From the IMG/VR virus record IMGVR_UViG_3300005337_000028, positions 1 to 43,581 of that record: a DNA stretch of 43,581 nucleotides. One strand, given 5' to 3'. This stretch comes from a virus. Positions within the stretch are counted from its first letter, which is position 1, and each line of letters opens with the position of its first letter. This document shows, one piece after another, positions 1 to 7,683 of the stretch. Below the pieces are notes generated by a model. The model saw only the letters and a list, made by a program, of their open reading frames with translations, had not been told where the DNA came from and made no database searches. A program made the translations under genes and the position numbers.

Positions 1-110
1 TTTGCAGGAAGGCGATGCCGAACGCTTCAAGCGTGACTCGGCTGCGTTCAAGCAAAACATGGACGCGACGGTAGCGAAGAATCAACTCGCGCATCAGGAG
101 TACACCGACG
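1..110. repeat. Terminal direct repeat, left copy (circular overlap)
   Basis: These 110 bases are identical to the last 110 bases of the window (43472-43581) and lie inside one open reading frame that continues without a break across the junction. This shows that the contig closes into a circle, or that the phage is circularly permuted. The short length, close to common assembly k-mer sizes, and the mid-gene position suggest an assembly overlap rather than a biological terminal repeat. Confidence 0.95.
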
Positions 111-1117
111 CGTGGACCAAGAACAAGAACAACATGGGCAACCTGATGCAGGAATGGCAGCTCATCGCCACGAAGTACAACGATACGGTCGGCCTCGCTA
201 CCCTTCAAATGAAAGACGCGTCCGAAATGATCCGCCACGTCGAGAACATGGCGAAGATGGATCAGGCTGCGCGGAAGGCGGATCAGCAGTTCGCTATTAC
301 GATGGCGAAGATGGATCAGCAGGAGCGCCAGTTTCAGCAGCGTTTGGGTGCGCAGGCTGGCGGTACTGGCTTGAGTGAGGCAGCAGTTGAAAATCTAGCG
401 CGAGAAGCCTTGAAGAATAAGGACGCGCTGGTAAATATTGGTCGCGGTCGGCAAGGTGCCGAGGACTTGCGCAAGATTCAGAACCGCATGGCTGAAATTC
501 TTGGTGCGGAGGGTGGCCCCGGCATGACGCAACGTCGAGCGGAGATTCGCGCCGATTCGAATTCTCTGAACAAACTGACCCAGAGCTACGATGCCGTGAC
601 GGCGTTCGAACAGACCGCTGTACGAAACGGTGAAATGCTCAAGCAACTCGCGAACAAGGTTGATGCTACCGGCGTGCCCGTCATTGAAAAATGGATTCGT
701 GCCGGTCGGCAGGCTACCGGCGATCCGGACGTGGCGAAGTTCAATGCTCAGTTGCAGATTTACCGCACGGAAGCGGCGCGTATCCTCACGAACCCGAATC
801 TGAGCGGCCAACTGACAGACAGTGCGCGCAAAGAGGTTGAGCACTTCCTGGCTCCGGGCGCGTCTGCGCAGCAGATTGTCGGCACGGTTGACCTCCTGAA
901 AAACGACTTCGACAACCGGAAAATTACGCTTGAGCAGCAAATGGATTTGATCCGTGATCGGATGAACAAAGGATATGGCGCTGGCACTACGCCGAATCCG
1001 GGGCGCCGTGCCACGGATCAAGTCCCGACGTTTGCCAACGAAGCAGAGGCTACCGCCGCTGGCATCAAACCCGGCACGAAAGTCATCATCAATGGCGTTT
1101 CGGGGACTTGGCAGTAA
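2..1117 (+). CDS. Internal/ejection-type virion protein, C-terminal part (gene spans the junction)
   Basis: This is the 3' part of a gene that starts at 42993 and crosses the circle junction; the joined protein is about 531 aa. The part seen here is rich in Gln, Ala, Lys and Glu, with long stretches that look like coiled coil (roughly the first 130 residues and again in the last third), and it has no signal peptide. It ends at TAA directly abutting the ATG of the next gene, inside a run of late genes downstream of the tail proteins. Long helical proteins in this position of podophage genomes are often internal virion proteins ejected with the DNA, but I recognise no specific family. The role is inferred from position and composition. 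The TTG at base 2 is not a real start. Confidence 0.8.
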   Translation: MQEGDAERFKRDSAAFKQNMDATVAKNQLAHQEYTDAWTKNKNNMGNLMQEWQLIATKYNDTVGLATLQMKDASEMIRHVENMAKMDQAARKADQQFAITMAKMDQQERQFQQRLGAQAGGTGLSEAAVENLAREALKNKDALVNIGRGRQGAEDLRKIQNRMAEILGAEGGPGMTQRRAEIRADSNSLNKLTQSYDAVTAFEQTAVRNGEMLKQLANKVDATGVPVIEKWIRAGRQATGDPDVAKFNAQLQIYRTEAARILTNPNLSGQLTDSARKEVEHFLAPGASAQQIVGTVDLLKNDFDNRKITLEQQMDLIRDRMNKGYGAGTTPNPGRRATDQVPTFANEAEATAAGIKPGTKVIINGVSGTWQ

Positions 1118-2746
1118 ATGGCATTCGTTCCTGACGCCCCCGCCGCGCCGTCTGGTGGCCGGTTTGTACCGGATGCCGGACCCGGCTCGCCATCGCCTAC
1201 GCCAATCCCGCCCGTCAAACCGCCAGAATCCGGCTTAGCAGCCGCCGCCAAGAACACGGTAGGGGCTTATATCGAACCTGGCTGGTCAATGGTTTCTGGG
1301 GCCGTTGCCGCGCCTTTGGGCGGTATTTCTGGGCTGGCTGGCTCCGTGCTGCCGGGACCGCCCGGACAGGGCGCAGACTGGTCTGAACGTGTCAGCGAGG
1401 CGCTAACTTACAAACCGCGCACCGAGGGCGGTAAAAAGACGCTGGACATTGCAACCAAGCCGCTGCAATCCTTGGCTGCGGACGCAGACCGGCGCGGCGG
1501 GAAGGTCACGGACTACACCGGCTCGCCAATTCTCGGGACAGCAACCACGACCGGCATCAATGCGCTTCCGATGATGATTGGCGGGGGTGCCAGCCGTGTA
1601 GCCAAGCCAATTGCTGCGGCGCAACAAGCGGAACGTGCTTCACCGGCTGGCGTGCGCAAGATTGCCGAAGCCGAAAAAGTGAATGAGGGTCTGACCGCCG
1701 CTAGGGATGCTGGCTACGTGGTTGCGCCAAATGAGGCCGGAACTGCTGCGGGAGGAATCACGCGCGCTATCGAAGGACTGGCAGGCGAGCCGAAAACCTC
1801 GAAGCTGGCGAGCAAAAAAAACCAGCCGACGACCAATGACCTAATTCGGCAGGATGTCGGTCTACCAGAGGACGTGCCGCTGTCGCGCGAAGCATTGGCA
1901 CGTGTCCGCTCGGAGGCCGGAAAAGCTTACGAGAATGTGAAGGGCGCAGGTCAGATTCGCGCTGATGCGCAGTATTTAGCCGATTTGGCCGAAATCACGA
2001 AAAATTACGATACGGCGGCGAAGTCGTTTAGCCATCGCTCGGAGAACCCGTTCGCCAAGACGCTGGAAGGACTGCGCACGCCGCAAATGGATGCTGCCGC
2101 ACTGGTTGAAGAAGTGAAATTGCTCCGTGCCGATGCGGACAAAGCCTACGCCGCACGCGATCCAGGTTTGGGGAAGGCGTTCAAATCCGCCGCTCAAGCG
2201 CTTGATGATCAGCTTGGTCGTCATCTAGATGTAATGGCTAAAGACCCGTCCTTGCTGCCGGATCAGGCTGCGGCAGTCCAGGCGATGCGTGAGAAATATC
2301 AGCAAGCGCGTACCCAGATTGCCAAGACCTACGCCGCTGACAAGGCTTTGAATGACACGACGGGGAATATCAATGCTGACGTGTACCGCAAGGCGTTCGA
2401 GGCGGGCAAGCCGCTGTCTGGCGAAGGACTGGCAGTCGGTAAATTCGCGGCTCAGTTTCCGAAGTCGGCCCAACGTGCCGAGAAAATGGGTTCGACTGGC
2501 GCTACCGGATTTGACGCGCTCATGGCGACTATCGGCGGTCCGTCTGCTCTGAAAGAGGCGCTTGTTCTCGGTGCTCGTCCTGCTGCGCGTAACATCCTAA
2601 CTTCGCAAATCTATCAAAACATGGCAATGAAGCCGAAAAACCCGAACGCACCGACTCTGGCGATGGAATTGCAGCAGCCAGGAATGAAGCGTGCGCTGGA
2701 ATTGGCTGGTGTGGCAAGCTCTGCGGAGGCTACAAATGGCCGGTAA
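1118..2746 (+). CDS. Large virion protein, putative internal/DNA-ejection protein
   Basis: 542 aa, starting with ATG immediately after the stop of the preceding gene. Residues 1-35 are Pro/Ala-rich. Residues about 40-85 form a Gly/Ala-rich hydrophobic stretch that could insert into a membrane, followed by another Gly-rich segment near residue 140-160. The rest is helical and charged. Three adjacent large proteins (41281, 42993 and this one) with Gly/Ala-rich hydrophobic segments and coiled-coil parts sit between the tail genes and the lysis cassette, where podophages keep internal core or ejection proteins. I do not recognise a named family. The C-terminus overlaps the next gene by 11 bases. 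Confidence 0.75.
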   Translation: MAFVPDAPAAPSGGRFVPDAGPGSPSPTPIPPVKPPESGLAAAAKNTVGAYIEPGWSMVSGAVAAPLGGISGLAGSVLPGPPGQGADWSERVSEALTYKPRTEGGKKTLDIATKPLQSLAADADRRGGKVTDYTGSPILGTATTTGINALPMMIGGGASRVAKPIAAAQQAERASPAGVRKIAEAEKVNEGLTAARDAGYVVAPNEAGTAAGGITRAIEGLAGEPKTSKLASKKNQPTTNDLIRQDVGLPEDVPLSREALARVRSEAGKAYENVKGAGQIRADAQYLADLAEITKNYDTAAKSFSHRSENPFAKTLEGLRTPQMDAAALVEEVKLLRADADKAYAARDPGLGKAFKSAAQALDDQLGRHLDVMAKDPSLLPDQAAAVQAMREKYQQARTQIAKTYAADKALNDTTGNINADVYRKAFEAGKPLSGEGLAVGKFAAQFPKSAQRAEKMGSTGATGFDALMATIGGPSALKEALVLGARPAARNILTSQIYQNMAMKPKNPNAPTLAMELQQPGMKRALELAGVASSAEATNGR

Positions 2747-3044
2747 TGGCGGAAAGGTCGATCCAAAGCTAATCAAGGTGGTTGATGACCTTATAAAAGA
2801 GGTCACTTTAAAAGCCACCGAACCAATGCTAGACTCCGATGGAAAGCCGAAGCTTGATGAAAACGGCAAGGTTCGCAGGAAGCAGAAATATAGCGTTACC
2901 GATGTTTTTAAGGCTGTAGACAGAAAAATCAAAGTTGAAAGCATTCGCCTGAACGTGGAAGATCACGGTTACGGCGCCGGATTCAACAATGATGCCGACG
3001 ATGATGAACGCGAACCTCCACCCCCAGACCCGGAGCAAGAATGA
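2736..3044 (+). CDS. Small acidic-tailed protein, possibly a T7 gp18-like small terminase
   Basis: 102 aa. I chose the ATG at 2736 because GGAGG lies six bases upstream, giving an 11-base overlap with the previous gene. The protein is helical and Lys/Glu-rich, with a C-terminal tail of Asp, Glu and Pro. It sits just before a membrane protein and the endolysin. In T7-like phages the lysis region also holds the ~89-aa small terminase (gp18), and the middle segment here (FKAVDRKIKVESIRLNVED) loosely resembles that family in size and pattern. This is only a weak resemblance; no other small-terminase candidate stands out apart from the 138-aa gene at 28136. Confidence 0.7.
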   Translation: MAGNGGKVDPKLIKVVDDLIKEVTLKATEPMLDSDGKPKLDENGKVRRKQKYSVTDVFKAVDRKIKVESIRLNVEDHGYGAGFNNDADDDEREPPPPDPEQE

Positions 3045-3280
3045 AACCCGAAGAAATTGCAGCACTCGTAAGATTTGGACAAATCGGATTGCGCGTTTTA
3101 AGTCAGCGCATTCTTACAGTAATCGGCATGTTGGCCTGCATCGGGCTATTTGCCTACGCGCTATGGTTGCCGACATGGGAGCGCGCCGCTATTGCCAGCC
3201 TGTTTGCAGTCTTGGTATATTGGCCGTTAATCCGCATCGAACTTCGCAAGTCCACGCAACAGGAGGTTCAAAATGAGTGA
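3041..3280 (+). CDS. Two-span membrane protein, candidate holin
   Basis: 79 aa; the ATG overlaps the previous stop (ATGA). Two hydrophobic segments are visible, roughly residues 24-43 and 49-65, separated by a short loop with charged residues (PTWERAA), and the protein ends in a hydrophilic tail. Size, two-span topology and position four genes before the endolysin fit a class II holin that lets the endolysin reach the wall. Family not recognised, so the holin role is an inference; the proteins at 3477 and 4280 are alternative candidates. Confidence 0.7.
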   Translation: MKPEEIAALVRFGQIGLRVLSQRILTVIGMLACIGLFAYALWLPTWERAAIASLFAVLVYWPLIRIELRKSTQQEVQNE

Positions 3281-3455
3281 GTTTCTTAGCAAACAGCGCA
3301 AGGCTGCTACGAAGGTTCCGCTGACCAAACAGCAAACTTGCTGGTATGGCGCATTCCCGAAGCCCGGCACCGAATGCACGCCCGCGAAAGCGCTCCGCAA
3401 CACCATCTACACGTACCCCCTCGGGAAAGGTCGAGGGATCAGCAAGCCGGAATAA
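3273..3455 (+). CDS. Small basic protein of unknown function
   Basis: 60 aa, starting at an ATG with AGGAGG six bases upstream and overlapping the preceding gene by 8 bases. Basic (many Lys/Arg), with two Cys residues (QQTCWYGAF and GTECTP). No membrane segment or known motif. It lies inside the lysis cassette, so it is co-transcribed with the holin candidate and endolysin. I do not recognise it. Confidence 0.6.
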   Translation: MSEFLSKQRKAATKVPLTKQQTCWYGAFPKPGTECTPAKALRNTIYTYPLGKGRGISKPE

Positions 3456-3476
3456 CCACTCTGGGGAGGGTGAGAA

Positions 3477-3794
3477 ATGACTACGCCGCGTCCGCAAGAC
3501 GATGACCAGTCACTAAAAGTCAAGTCTCGCTGGTTCTCTGTGGATTTCAGGGGAAGTACAGGCGCGCTGGTAGCGTGCTTGTTTTGCGCCTTTGTTTGTG
3601 TGGTTGCGTGGAAAAGCGAAGCGTGGTCGCAGGATCGTGAGGCAAATGCCAAAGCACGGCATTCCGAGTTGATGCAGGCCATTCGAGAGAGCAACGAGAC
3701 GACAGCGTACATGCTCAGTTTGCCGATGGAGGAACGCGAGAAATTGCGTCTCACCATGCCCGCCAGTTTGCGTTCGATGCAAATCAAAAAATGA
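3477..3794 (+). CDS. Single-span membrane protein with extramembrane helix (possible i-spanin or holin partner)
   Basis: 105 aa with a strong GGGAGGG Shine-Dalgarno before the ATG. A hydrophilic N-terminus of about 27 residues is followed by one hydrophobic span (about residues 28-45, GALVACLFCAFVCVVAW), then a charged, probably helical C-terminal domain. This N-in/C-out layout with a helical periplasmic part is that of an inner-membrane spanin, though i-spanins are usually longer and usually follow the endolysin. The stop overlaps the endolysin start (ATGA at 3791), so the two are translated together. Role inferred from topology and position. Confidence 0.7.
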   Translation: MTTPRPQDDDQSLKVKSRWFSVDFRGSTGALVACLFCAFVCVVAWKSEAWSQDREANAKARHSELMQAIRESNETTAYMLSLPMEEREKLRLTMPASLRSMQIKK

Positions 3795-4270
3795 CCGGAT
3801 TCTATACCGCCTTTGACCGCCTGATAGGACATGAGGGCGGTTACGTCAATCATCCAGCCGATCCGGGCGGCGAGACGAATTGGGGTATCAGCAAGCGTTC
3901 GTATCCGAACGTGGATATCAAAGCACTGACCCGCGAAGATGCTCGCCAGATTTACTATAAGGACTTCTGGACTGCTGGACAGATGGCGCAGTTTCATTTC
4001 GCCATCGCGTTTCAGTTATTCGATCAGGCAGTCAATCACGGCATTCGGAATTCCAAGCGCATGCTACAGCGGGCCGTACGTGTACAGGATGACGGGATCA
4101 TCGGCGCCAAGACGGTTGAGGCTGTACGCTCCCGCGAGTTAAGCGATGTTCTCATGCTGGTAATTGCCCAACGCCTGCGATTCTGGGCGGCGATTCCCGG
4201 CGATGTGTTTGATGATGGCTGGATGGTTCGCGGCGCAACCAATCTTGAATACGCCGCAGAAGATAACTAA
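3791..4270 (+). CDS. Endolysin, glycoside hydrolase family 108 (N-acetylmuramidase)
   Basis: 159 aa. The N-terminus carries the GH108 signature: HEGGY at residues 14-18 with the catalytic Glu at 15, then DPGGETNWGIS at about 24-34. The C-terminal half matches the predicted peptidoglycan-binding domain that normally follows it, with repeated aromatic residues and the end (DGWMVRGATNLEY). The family cleaves the glycan backbone of peptidoglycan to release progeny. Length is near the family norm of about 160-180 aa. There is no signal peptide, so it needs a holin; membrane-protein genes at 3041 and 3477 lie directly upstream. The start overlaps the previous stop (ATGA). Confidence 0.95.
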   Translation: MTGFYTAFDRLIGHEGGYVNHPADPGGETNWGISKRSYPNVDIKALTREDARQIYYKDFWTAGQMAQFHFAIAFQLFDQAVNHGIRNSKRMLQRAVRVQDDGIIGAKTVEAVRSRELSDVLMLVIAQRLRFWAAIPGDVFDDGWMVRGATNLEYAAEDN

Positions 4271-4279
4271 GGAGATTTT

Positions 4280-4561
4280 ATGAACTTCCTCGCATTGCTG
4301 ATGCAATACCTGCCGACCGTACTTGGTGTCGTGCAAACTGTCGAAACCATCTCGAACACGATGGCGAAGAAGCCGTCCGGCAAGGAAAAACTTGCAGCGG
4401 CTGTCGGCATGATTTCTGCTGTGGCTCCGGCGCTGAATGAATCGCTGTCGAATCAGGCGCCGAACGCCACGCACACCGAAAACGTCGTCAATGGAGTCGT
4501 TGCCATGGTCAATGCGCTTGGTGGCTTTGCGGATCAGCAGGATGCAGGAAGCGGCGCCTAA
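4280..4561 (+). CDS. Small protein with hydrophobic N-terminus at the end of the lysis cassette
   Basis: 93 aa with AAGGAG a few bases before the ATG. The first ~25 residues are hydrophobic (MNFLALLMQYLPTVLGVVQT), then a Lys-rich stretch (KKPSGKEK), then another Ala/Val-rich helical segment. It might be a small membrane-active protein, such as a second holin or antiholin, but I recognise no family. It is the last gene of the rightward late unit; its stop TAA overlaps the stop of the oppositely oriented Rieske gene by 4 bases, leaving no room for a terminator between them. Confidence 0.7.
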   Translation: MNFLALLMQYLPTVLGVVQTVETISNTMAKKPSGKEKLAAAVGMISAVAPALNESLSNQAPNATHTENVVNGVVAMVNALGGFADQQDAGSGA

Positions 4562-5517
4562 GTCGCATGCCAACCGGAGTCAAACGTACCGGTTGACTCC
4601 CTGAACCACCGCACGCGCTCCTCGTCCGTAGACAGCGCGTGCCCCCAGCCTTTCACGCGCGAGCATATTTCGGCGTCCTGCTGAAACACCATATGGTTGA
4701 ACGTACGCGCCTCCTCGTAGAACCATTTCATGTTTGGCGCATCGTGGCGCTGGCTGCCTGTGTACAGCCTGGACGTGAACGAAGTCCAGCCGCCAGACGG
4801 CAGGTAATGTTGTAGCGAGTACGTGAATCCGCCCAGCGATGACAGGCACGCGTAGGGGCTCAGGTACAGGTGGAAATATTCGTTCGGCTTGACGTTGCTG
4901 AATGACTTCGACAGCCGGTCCGTAAGCTCCAGCGTGCGCTTGTCCGTGATTTCGTATAGCGCGATGGAATGAGGCCCTTCACGCTGCATGTCGATGCGCT
5001 TGAGATTAACCTTGCCGAACGTATCGCGGTGCACCGTGGGAATGTGCATGTCCTCCAGCGTGTTCTCGATAGCCACGCGCCAGTCGCACGACATGGGAAA
5101 CGCATCGACCGAATGCCGCTTGTTGATCTTGATGGATTCCAGTATCGAACGGATGTTTCCCTCTGGCACCGGATAGCCGAGTTCGCCAGTTGACGCGAAC
5201 AGCCAGTCACCGACCCAGCATGTCATGTACTGATGGAACTTGGCTTTTTCTAGTTCGGCTTCGCTATAGTTCTCGCGGCATGGTACATTGGTCTGCCCAT
5301 TGCGGAATGACCAGCCGTGATAGGGACACGTCATTGGCGCGTTGCCGTGGTTGTCTTTGAAAATCTGTGTGCCGCGATGAGGGCACAGACCGTCAGTTAC
5401 GACGATATTTCCACCGTCTTTGTAGGCAACCATTTCGCTGCCGTCTATCGGGATGCGGATGTAATCGCCTGGATTTGCGAAATCTGAGCGGTGCCCGATT
5501 AGAAGCCAGTTATTCAT
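4558..5517 (-). CDS. Rieske non-heme iron oxygenase, alpha-subunit type
   Basis: 319 aa from the chosen ATG at 5517, which has AAGG nine bases upstream; an ATG two codons earlier (5523) and a TTG at 5535 are alternatives. The Rieske [2Fe-2S] cluster ligands are C45/H47 (CPHRG) and C64/H67 (CPYHGW). The catalytic domain shows the mononuclear iron site ENTLEDMHIPTVH, with D156 in the usual bridging position, H158 and H163 as ligands and D281 as the probable third ligand. The family uses O2 and electrons to hydroxylate, demethylate or desaturate small molecules. No ferredoxin or reductase gene is present, so host electron donors would be needed. It is the last gene of the metabolic cluster and is coupled to the 31-aa membrane microprotein. 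Substrate unknown. Confidence 0.93.
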   Translation of the reverse strand: MNNWLLIGHRSDFANPGDYIRIPIDGSEMVAYKDGGNIVVTDGLCPHRGTQIFKDNHGNAPMTCPYHGWSFRNGQTNVPCRENYSEAELEKAKFHQYMTCWVGDWLFASTGELGYPVPEGNIRSILESIKINKRHSVDAFPMSCDWRVAIENTLEDMHIPTVHRDTFGKVNLKRIDMQREGPHSIALYEITDKRTLELTDRLSKSFSNVKPNEYFHLYLSPYACLSSLGGFTYSLQHYLPSGGWTSFTSRLYTGSQRHDAPNMKWFYEEARTFNHMVFQQDAEICSRVKGWGHALSTDEERVRWFRESTGTFDSGWHAT

Positions 5518-5605
5518 CTTCATTGTCCTTATCAATAAAACACATCAAAACCATCATGCCGAATATCGCGAACAGAAGTCCTACGATAATCCAGCCGGAA
5601 CTCAT
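5510..5605 (-). CDS. 31-aa single-span membrane microprotein
   Basis: A small open frame whose ATG overlaps the stop of the acyltransferase gene (ATGA at 5605-5602) and whose TAA overlaps the Rieske gene start by 8 bases. It encodes a short N-terminus (MSSGW), one strongly hydrophobic span of about 19 residues (IIVGLLFAIFGMMVLMCFI) and an acidic tail (DKDNEDE). The overlaps on both sides and the clear membrane-segment composition support real translation. It might anchor or regulate an enzyme of the cluster, or simply keep ribosomes coupled to the Rieske gene. No family recognised. Confidence 0.6.
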   Translation of the reverse strand: MSSGWIIVGLLFAIFGMMVLMCFIDKDNEDE

Positions 5606-6204
5606 AATCGTTTTGCAGCCGGTGCGTACATCGTTGCGCCTGCGGGTACGTCTTTCACGATGACCGCGCCCGCTCCTATTCGTGCCCATGAGCCAATCTT
5701 CACGCCCGGCAAAACGCGCGCACCCGAACCGAAGAAAACGCCTTCTCCGACCTCGACGTTGCCGCAGATATCGACGTGCGAGGAGAGAGTGCAGTAGTCG
5801 CCCATCTTCACGTCATGGCCTACGGTAGCGTGCAGGTTTAGGTGGCAGAACTTGCCGACTTGCGCGTTGCTCGATATGACGGAGTACGGGCAGGTAATCG
5901 AGCCGATGCCGATTTTTCCGGTGGGTGGGCCGATGTTGAAAAGCATCGAATGGAATGTAGCGCCTCGCTTCGCTAGCCGAATGGCAACATTTTTGCGTCC
6001 GCTCGGATCGGCAATTGCAACCAGAACTTGCTCTCCCATCCTGTGTTCGTGCATGTCGATGGGTTCGCAATGAATATCCTCATCTGCTAAGAATTGATTC
6101 ACCGTGACGCCGCGAGTGCCAAGCCATGCAGCGATTTCCTTTGCGAAACCACCATGCCCTGCAATGATTACTTTGATTGGATTATTGAGCACTATATGCA
6201 CCAT
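5602..6204 (-). CDS. NeuD/PglD-like sugar acyltransferase (left-handed beta-helix)
   Basis: 200 aa from an ATG at 6204 that overlaps the SDR gene by 23 bases. The N-terminal Rossmann-like part begins IIAGHGGFAKEIAAW, as in the NeuD/PglD family. The C-terminal half is a run of hexapeptide repeats (for example CGNVEVGEGVFFGSGARV) that build a left-handed beta-helix binding an acyl-CoA. The sequence ATVGHDVKMGDYC holds the His-Asp pair (H130, D131) at the position of the catalytic base of these enzymes. Family members transfer acetyl groups to amino sugars or sialic acids. Here the neighbouring acyl carrier protein suggests that the donor may be another acyl group; that is inference. Confidence 0.9.
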   Translation of the reverse strand: MVHIVLNNPIKVIIAGHGGFAKEIAAWLGTRGVTVNQFLADEDIHCEPIDMHEHRMGEQVLVAIADPSGRKNVAIRLAKRGATFHSMLFNIGPPTGKIGIGSITCPYSVISSNAQVGKFCHLNLHATVGHDVKMGDYCTLSSHVDICGNVEVGEGVFFGSGARVLPGVKIGSWARIGAGAVIVKDVPAGATMYAPAAKRL

Positions 6205-6796
6205 CCACGGTAAGGATTGACCCGGTTGACCAGTCATTTTCGAGCAGGAACCGGATGGCCTGCACGATATGCTGCGGTTCGCCCATGCCGAGAGGATGTT
6301 TTGCGGCGTACTTCTCCGCGCCAGCCGCACCGATCTTCGCGGCGATCCTATCATTCATCGCGCCGGAGAATCCGCCTGCGCGGATGGCGTTAACACGGAT
6401 TTTCTTCGGCGCAAGTTCGATAGCGGCAGAGCGCACCATCGCTTCTGTTGCGCCCTTGGCCGCTGAATAGAGCGACATGCCGGGCACGCCGCAGACCGCA
6501 GCTACAGACGACATGGCGATGATTGAGCCATCTTCGCGGACCTTGCCGATGGAGGCTCGCGCAAGAATCTGCATCAACATTGTCACAGAACGAAAGGACA
6601 TATCGAAGCGCTCTGGCGATGCTAGTCCGAGTGGTGCAAGTATCTCCTTACCAGCCAAATGAATGACAGCATCGAACTCACCATCCGGCATTATCGGGTC
6701 TTCGTGCAGCCACCCCACAATCTCATGCTCTTTGTGCAGTGCCGCATAAATATGCATTCCGAGAGAGCCGCTTAGACCGGTTACGAGATATTTCAT
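6182..6796 (-). CDS. Short-chain dehydrogenase/reductase (FabG-like)
   Basis: 204 aa; the ATG at 6796 overlaps the KAS III stop (ATGA). NAD(P)-binding motif TGLSGSLG at residues 6-13, HLAG in place of the usual NNAG at 46-49, catalytic Ser in MSSVAA (S96/S97) and the YxxxK pair Y110/K114. It is shorter than typical 240-250-aa SDRs because of a compact region between residues 20 and 50. Lying between KAS III and the acyltransferase in an ACP-containing operon, it probably reduces a 3-oxoacyl-ACP to the 3-hydroxyacyl form, though sugar substrates are possible. Confidence 0.9.
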   Translation of the reverse strand: MKYLVTGLSGSLGMHIYAALHKEHEIVGWLHEDPIMPDGEFDAVIHLAGKEILAPLGLASPERFDMSFRSVTMLMQILARASIGKVREDGSIIAMSSVAAVCGVPGMSLYSAAKGATEAMVRSAAIELAPKKIRVNAIRAGGFSGAMNDRIAAKIGAAGAEKYAAKHPLGMGEPQHIVQAIRFLLENDWSTGSILTVDGAYSAQ

Positions 6797-7683
6797 GCGC
6801 CCTCCACAACTTTGCAAACCTTGAGCGGCCCGATGCCCATAACCGTAGCGCCCCATGACCATCCGGCACCAAATCCGACGAGACAGCATGCGACATGCCG
6901 CTTCAGCAATTCCGGCGTGATGCTCGAATCGCACATGAGTAGTGGGATCGACGCGCTGGAAGTATTTCCGTACTTCGCAATGTTCATCGGCATTTGATCG
7001 AGCGGAATGCTGCATTTTTTTGCCAAGTGCTTCAGTATCATTTCGTTTGCCTGATGAAATAGGAATGCTTCTACGTAGCGATCAGCGGTCGTAAATTCAA
7101 CCAGAGGCGGCACTGTGCGCAGTGCGAACGTCATGACCTCAGCGCCGTTCATGCGAATCTTCGGATCGGCGATCAGTTTGTCGTGACCGCTGCCGTCCGT
7201 GCCTAGTGCGAAATCATCGCGGTGCTTGGAGACGATGCCAGTGGCGGTCACGCAGTCACCGAACAGCATACCGGTCGGTTTGTCCCATAGCTCGACCATC
7301 TTGCTAACGGTATCACCGACGATCAGCAGGACATTTCCTTGTCCGGCGAATTTGTCCGCAATCGCCATACCGTATACGTACCCGCTGCATGCCATGTTCA
7401 CGTCGAATGCCGGACACTTGCAGCCGATCATGTCTGCGATGATGGCCGCGTTTCCTGGCATCGCGTTAGCTGGCGTTTGCGTAACGACGATGATTGCTGT
7501 GATGGAAGATGGCAGCCAGTGGAGTTCGCGCATCAACTCAATGGCAGCCATGTATCCGAGGTCTACGCTGTCCTGATCGATAGTTGCGACGCGGCGTTCT
7601 TTGATTCCAGTTGCCTTGACGAATGTTTCGTCCTCGTTGACAACGCGATTTGCTGGTACTGCGGCGACGATTCCGGCAATCAT
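6793..7683 (-). CDS. KAS III-like condensing enzyme (3-oxoacyl-ACP synthase III family)
   Basis: 296 aa, ATG overlapping the ACP stop. The thiolase-fold triad is complete: Cys99 in DVNMACSGYVYG, His210 in FLFHQAN and Asn240 in YGNTSSASIP. KAS III enzymes condense an acyl-CoA primer with malonyl-ACP to start an acyl chain. It is slightly shorter than the usual ~320 aa; the region between the first strand and the TGIKERR motif is reduced. The order ACP, KAS III, SDR in one coupled operon is that of a minimal acyl-building set. It may instead be one of the KAS III homologues that transfer acyl groups to other acceptors. Confidence 0.93.
   Translation of the reverse strand: MIAGIVAAVPANRVVNEDETFVKATGIKERRVATIDQDSVDLGYMAAIELMRELHWLPSSITAIIVVTQTPANAMPGNAAIIADMIGCKCPAFDVNMACSGYVYGMAIADKFAGQGNVLLIVGDTVSKMVELWDKPTGMLFGDCVTATGIVSKHRDDFALGTDGSGHDKLIADPKIRMNGAEVMTFALRTVPPLVEFTTADRYVEAFLFHQANEMILKHLAKKCSIPLDQMPMNIAKYGNTSSASIPLLMCDSSITPELLKRHVACCLVGFGAGWSWGATVMGIGPLKVCKVVEGA

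Noticed and set aside
1-110. Biological direct terminal repeat like that of T7
   Set aside because: The repeat lies in the middle of a gene and has a length typical of assembly overlaps; a true T7-type repeat usually lies between genes and shows read-depth doubling, which cannot be seen here.
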